From contig CAYSEQ010000002.1 of NCBI GenBank assembly GCA_964430475.1, positions 62,001 through 126,000 of the forward strand: 64,000 nt of DNA. Reading direction: 5' to 3'. Shown here in pieces: positions 62,761 to 64,000 of this stretch. The DNA comes from CAYSEQ01 sp964430475 (GTDB taxonomy: Bacteria; Patescibacteriota; Microgenomatia; UBA8517). The notes under the pieces were generated by a model, which searched no databases, was not told the DNA's origin, and saw nothing but the letters and a program-made list of their open reading frames with translations. The position numbers and the translations under genes are program-made. The first letter of the stretch is position 1. Each line of letters opens with the position of its first letter.

Positions 62761-63968
62761 AAAATCTTAATGAACCAAAGTCTATTTCCCATCAAATATA
62801 CTAATTCTTCGTTGAGTAAAATTTCTTTTAAAAGAAGAAAATTTTTTGGTAAGTTTAAATGATTAAAGTTCTCTTTTGGACCTAGAAATTCTCCAGGAAA
62901 ACCTATAAAAACTGCATCTTTGGAGTTTTCAATTAGATCAGGCGAAATTGATGTAAATTCGAGGTTTTCTATTTTGAAACCTAGATCTGTTTTGTTTTTT
63001 GCGAATAAGGTTTGTTGTTCTATTTTTGAAGGAACAATGTCAAGGTAGAATGCAGTAGATATGTGTGTTGGACCAAAACTATTAGTTATAAAGATTTTTT
63101 TGTAATTTTCTTGATTTTCCTTAATCCAGTTTGAGATTTCTAAATAAGCGAGAGCATCAGATCTTTTGTAATCTTCTTGTTTTGTGAAAAAAAGGTTATA
63201 AAAGTTAAGAAGACTCATCGAGTAAAGGGGAATAATTAAAACGAGCGTAAAAAACTTTAAAGACCCCTTTTTTAACTTATTATAAATAAAGTTAAATCCC
63301 AGTATTTCGATCGTTAATAAAATTGGTATAAAGAAGATGCCAGAAAAAACAAGATCTTTCTTCTCAAAAACTAGATATGGAAAAAGCGATGCAAGTATGA
63401 AACTTTTCGGAAAAACTAGTTTTCTTCTTGATTGTAATATTAGATAAATACCAAGAACTACTAATGGTATCTCAATAAAAGAAAGAAGGGGAAGTTTGGA
63501 TTTTGGCAAGACACCACTTAATCTTAATTCATCGTAGGACTCTTCTGGAAAACTCAAATGTTCAAAATCCAACAAGCCTATAAGATGATTGTTAATCTTA
63601 TTGATAGCAAGTAAAGGTTTATTATAAATTGATTTTCGGACAACTAAAGGAAGGATAAATTTTTTGTTAGTTGACAGGTAGTCTATTTTTTGGCGCTCGT
63701 TTATTTCGTCGGAAAGAACCGAGGGTCTTAACTTTTCAATAAATGTATTTTGAATCAGAAGATTGTGAATATAGTTTTTGTTTGAGAGTATTGCTAGAAG
63801 GAAAATTCCCAAACTAAAAATTGAGAGAAAGACTACAAATCTATTTTGTCTTTCTTGAAAAAGGATAAAGATTAGTAAGAAAATGGAAAAGATGAATCCA
63901 CTCGGGCTAGTAAAGGCACAAGCTATTAAGGAAAGAAATAAAAATAGGGCACTTATCTTGTGATTCAT
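62757..63968 (-). CDS. GT-C-like membrane protein, probably truncated by the window edge
   Basis: The visible part (403 aa from ATG 63968) has about eight helices and a soluble C-terminal domain (KKIFITNSFGPTHISTAFYLDIVP), as in PMT_2-like enzymes. It lacks the N-terminal DE loop. The frame remains open upstream to base 64000 with no stop, so the true start probably lies outside the window and the ATG at 63968 is internal. It is the first visible gene of the minus-strand GT-C trio ending at 59369. Confidence 0.6.
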   Translation of the reverse strand: MNHKISALFLFLSLIACAFTSPSGFIFSIFLLIFILFQERQNRFVVFLSIFSLGIFLLAILSNKNYIHNLLIQNTFIEKLRPSVLSDEINERQKIDYLSTNKKFILPLVVRKSIYNKPLLAINKINNHLIGLLDFEHLSFPEESYDELRLSGVLPKSKLPLLSFIEIPLVVLGIYLILQSRRKLVFPKSFILASLFPYLVFEKKDLVFSGIFFIPILLTIEILGFNFIYNKLKKGSLKFFTLVLIIPLYSMSLLNFYNLFFTKQEDYKRSDALAYLEISNWIKENQENYKKIFITNSFGPTHISTAFYLDIVPSKIEQQTLFAKNKTDLGFKIENLEFTSISPDLIENSKDAVFIGFPGEFLGPKENFNHLNLPKNFLLLKEILLNEELVYLMGNRLWFIKIL

Positions 63969-64000
63969 TTTTTTGTTTAGGGTTATATTTAGAGCAAGAA

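Noticed and set aside
1..64000. Alternative genetic code (TGA reassigned)
   Set aside because: Many genes end at TGA exactly where a downstream gene starts (for example 3105-3107, 23777-23779 and 40634-40636), and proteins end at expected family lengths.
1..64000. CRISPR array, IS element or prophage
   Set aside because: No regularly spaced repeats, transposase or integrase motifs, or phage structural genes were seen.

Overview
The window is AT-rich, uses TGA as a normal stop and is very gene-dense. No intergenic stretch reaches 300 bp; the longest are about 213, 208, 202 and 174 bp. I saw no tRNA, rRNA, CRISPR array, insertion sequence or phage gene. Gene content and protein style fit a Candidate Phyla Radiation (Patescibacteria) genome, most like the Microgenomates. 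The grounds are many divergent polytopic GT-C glycosyltransferases, PTPS-related/YfhO-like membrane proteins and compact genes with overlapping starts. This placement rests on family recognition, not on a computed phylogeny. Normal use of TGA as stop argues against the Gracilibacteria/Absconditabacteria, which reassign it.

Region 1 (1-8840) encodes a GT4 glycosyltransferase, a GT4 fused to a PIG-L/LmbE deacetylase, a GNAT-fold (FemAB/CelD-like) acyltransferase, two GT-C membrane proteins and a secreted glycosidase-like protein. Region 2 (8791-21641) is mixed. It has a minus-strand group (unknown protein, small membrane protein, CapA-like phosphoesterase, 84-aa protein), a broken Tat-signal glycoside hydrolase, peroxiredoxin (bcp), trmD, a broken PgeF/YfiH-type laccase-domain gene, a MacA/MacB-like export system, a Sua5-type threonylcarbamoyl-AMP synthase, a DPM1-GtrA fusion, a helix-turn-helix/Nudix-like protein and a Zn-ribbon OB-fold protein.

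Region 3 (21698-63968) is almost entirely envelope glycan machinery. It holds about 19 polytopic GT-C type proteins (21 in the whole window), eight stand-alone GT2 enzymes (a ninth is in the DPM1-GtrA fusion), one further GT4, a Wzx-like flippase, a YfhO protein and a SAM methyltransferase, interrupted only by an NrnA-type DHH phosphoesterase. Polyprenyl-phosphate sugar synthases (GT2) sit next to GT-C proteins several times, and several GT-C genes are clearly paralogous neighbours.

Together the genes suggest a pathway in which sugars are loaded onto polyprenyl phosphate in the cytoplasm (DPM/Alg5-like GT2), flipped (GtrA domain, Wzx) and added outside by many GT-C enzymes. Cytoplasmic GT2 (WbbL/WaaE-like) and GT4 enzymes would build lipid-linked oligosaccharides. 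The sugars, acceptors and final glycan cannot be read from the sequence. The most unusual items are the GT4-PIG-L fusion followed by an acyltransferase, the density of GT-C paralogs, two genes with broken frames, and several start codons placed only 6-9 nt after a -10-like box, which suggests leaderless transcripts.
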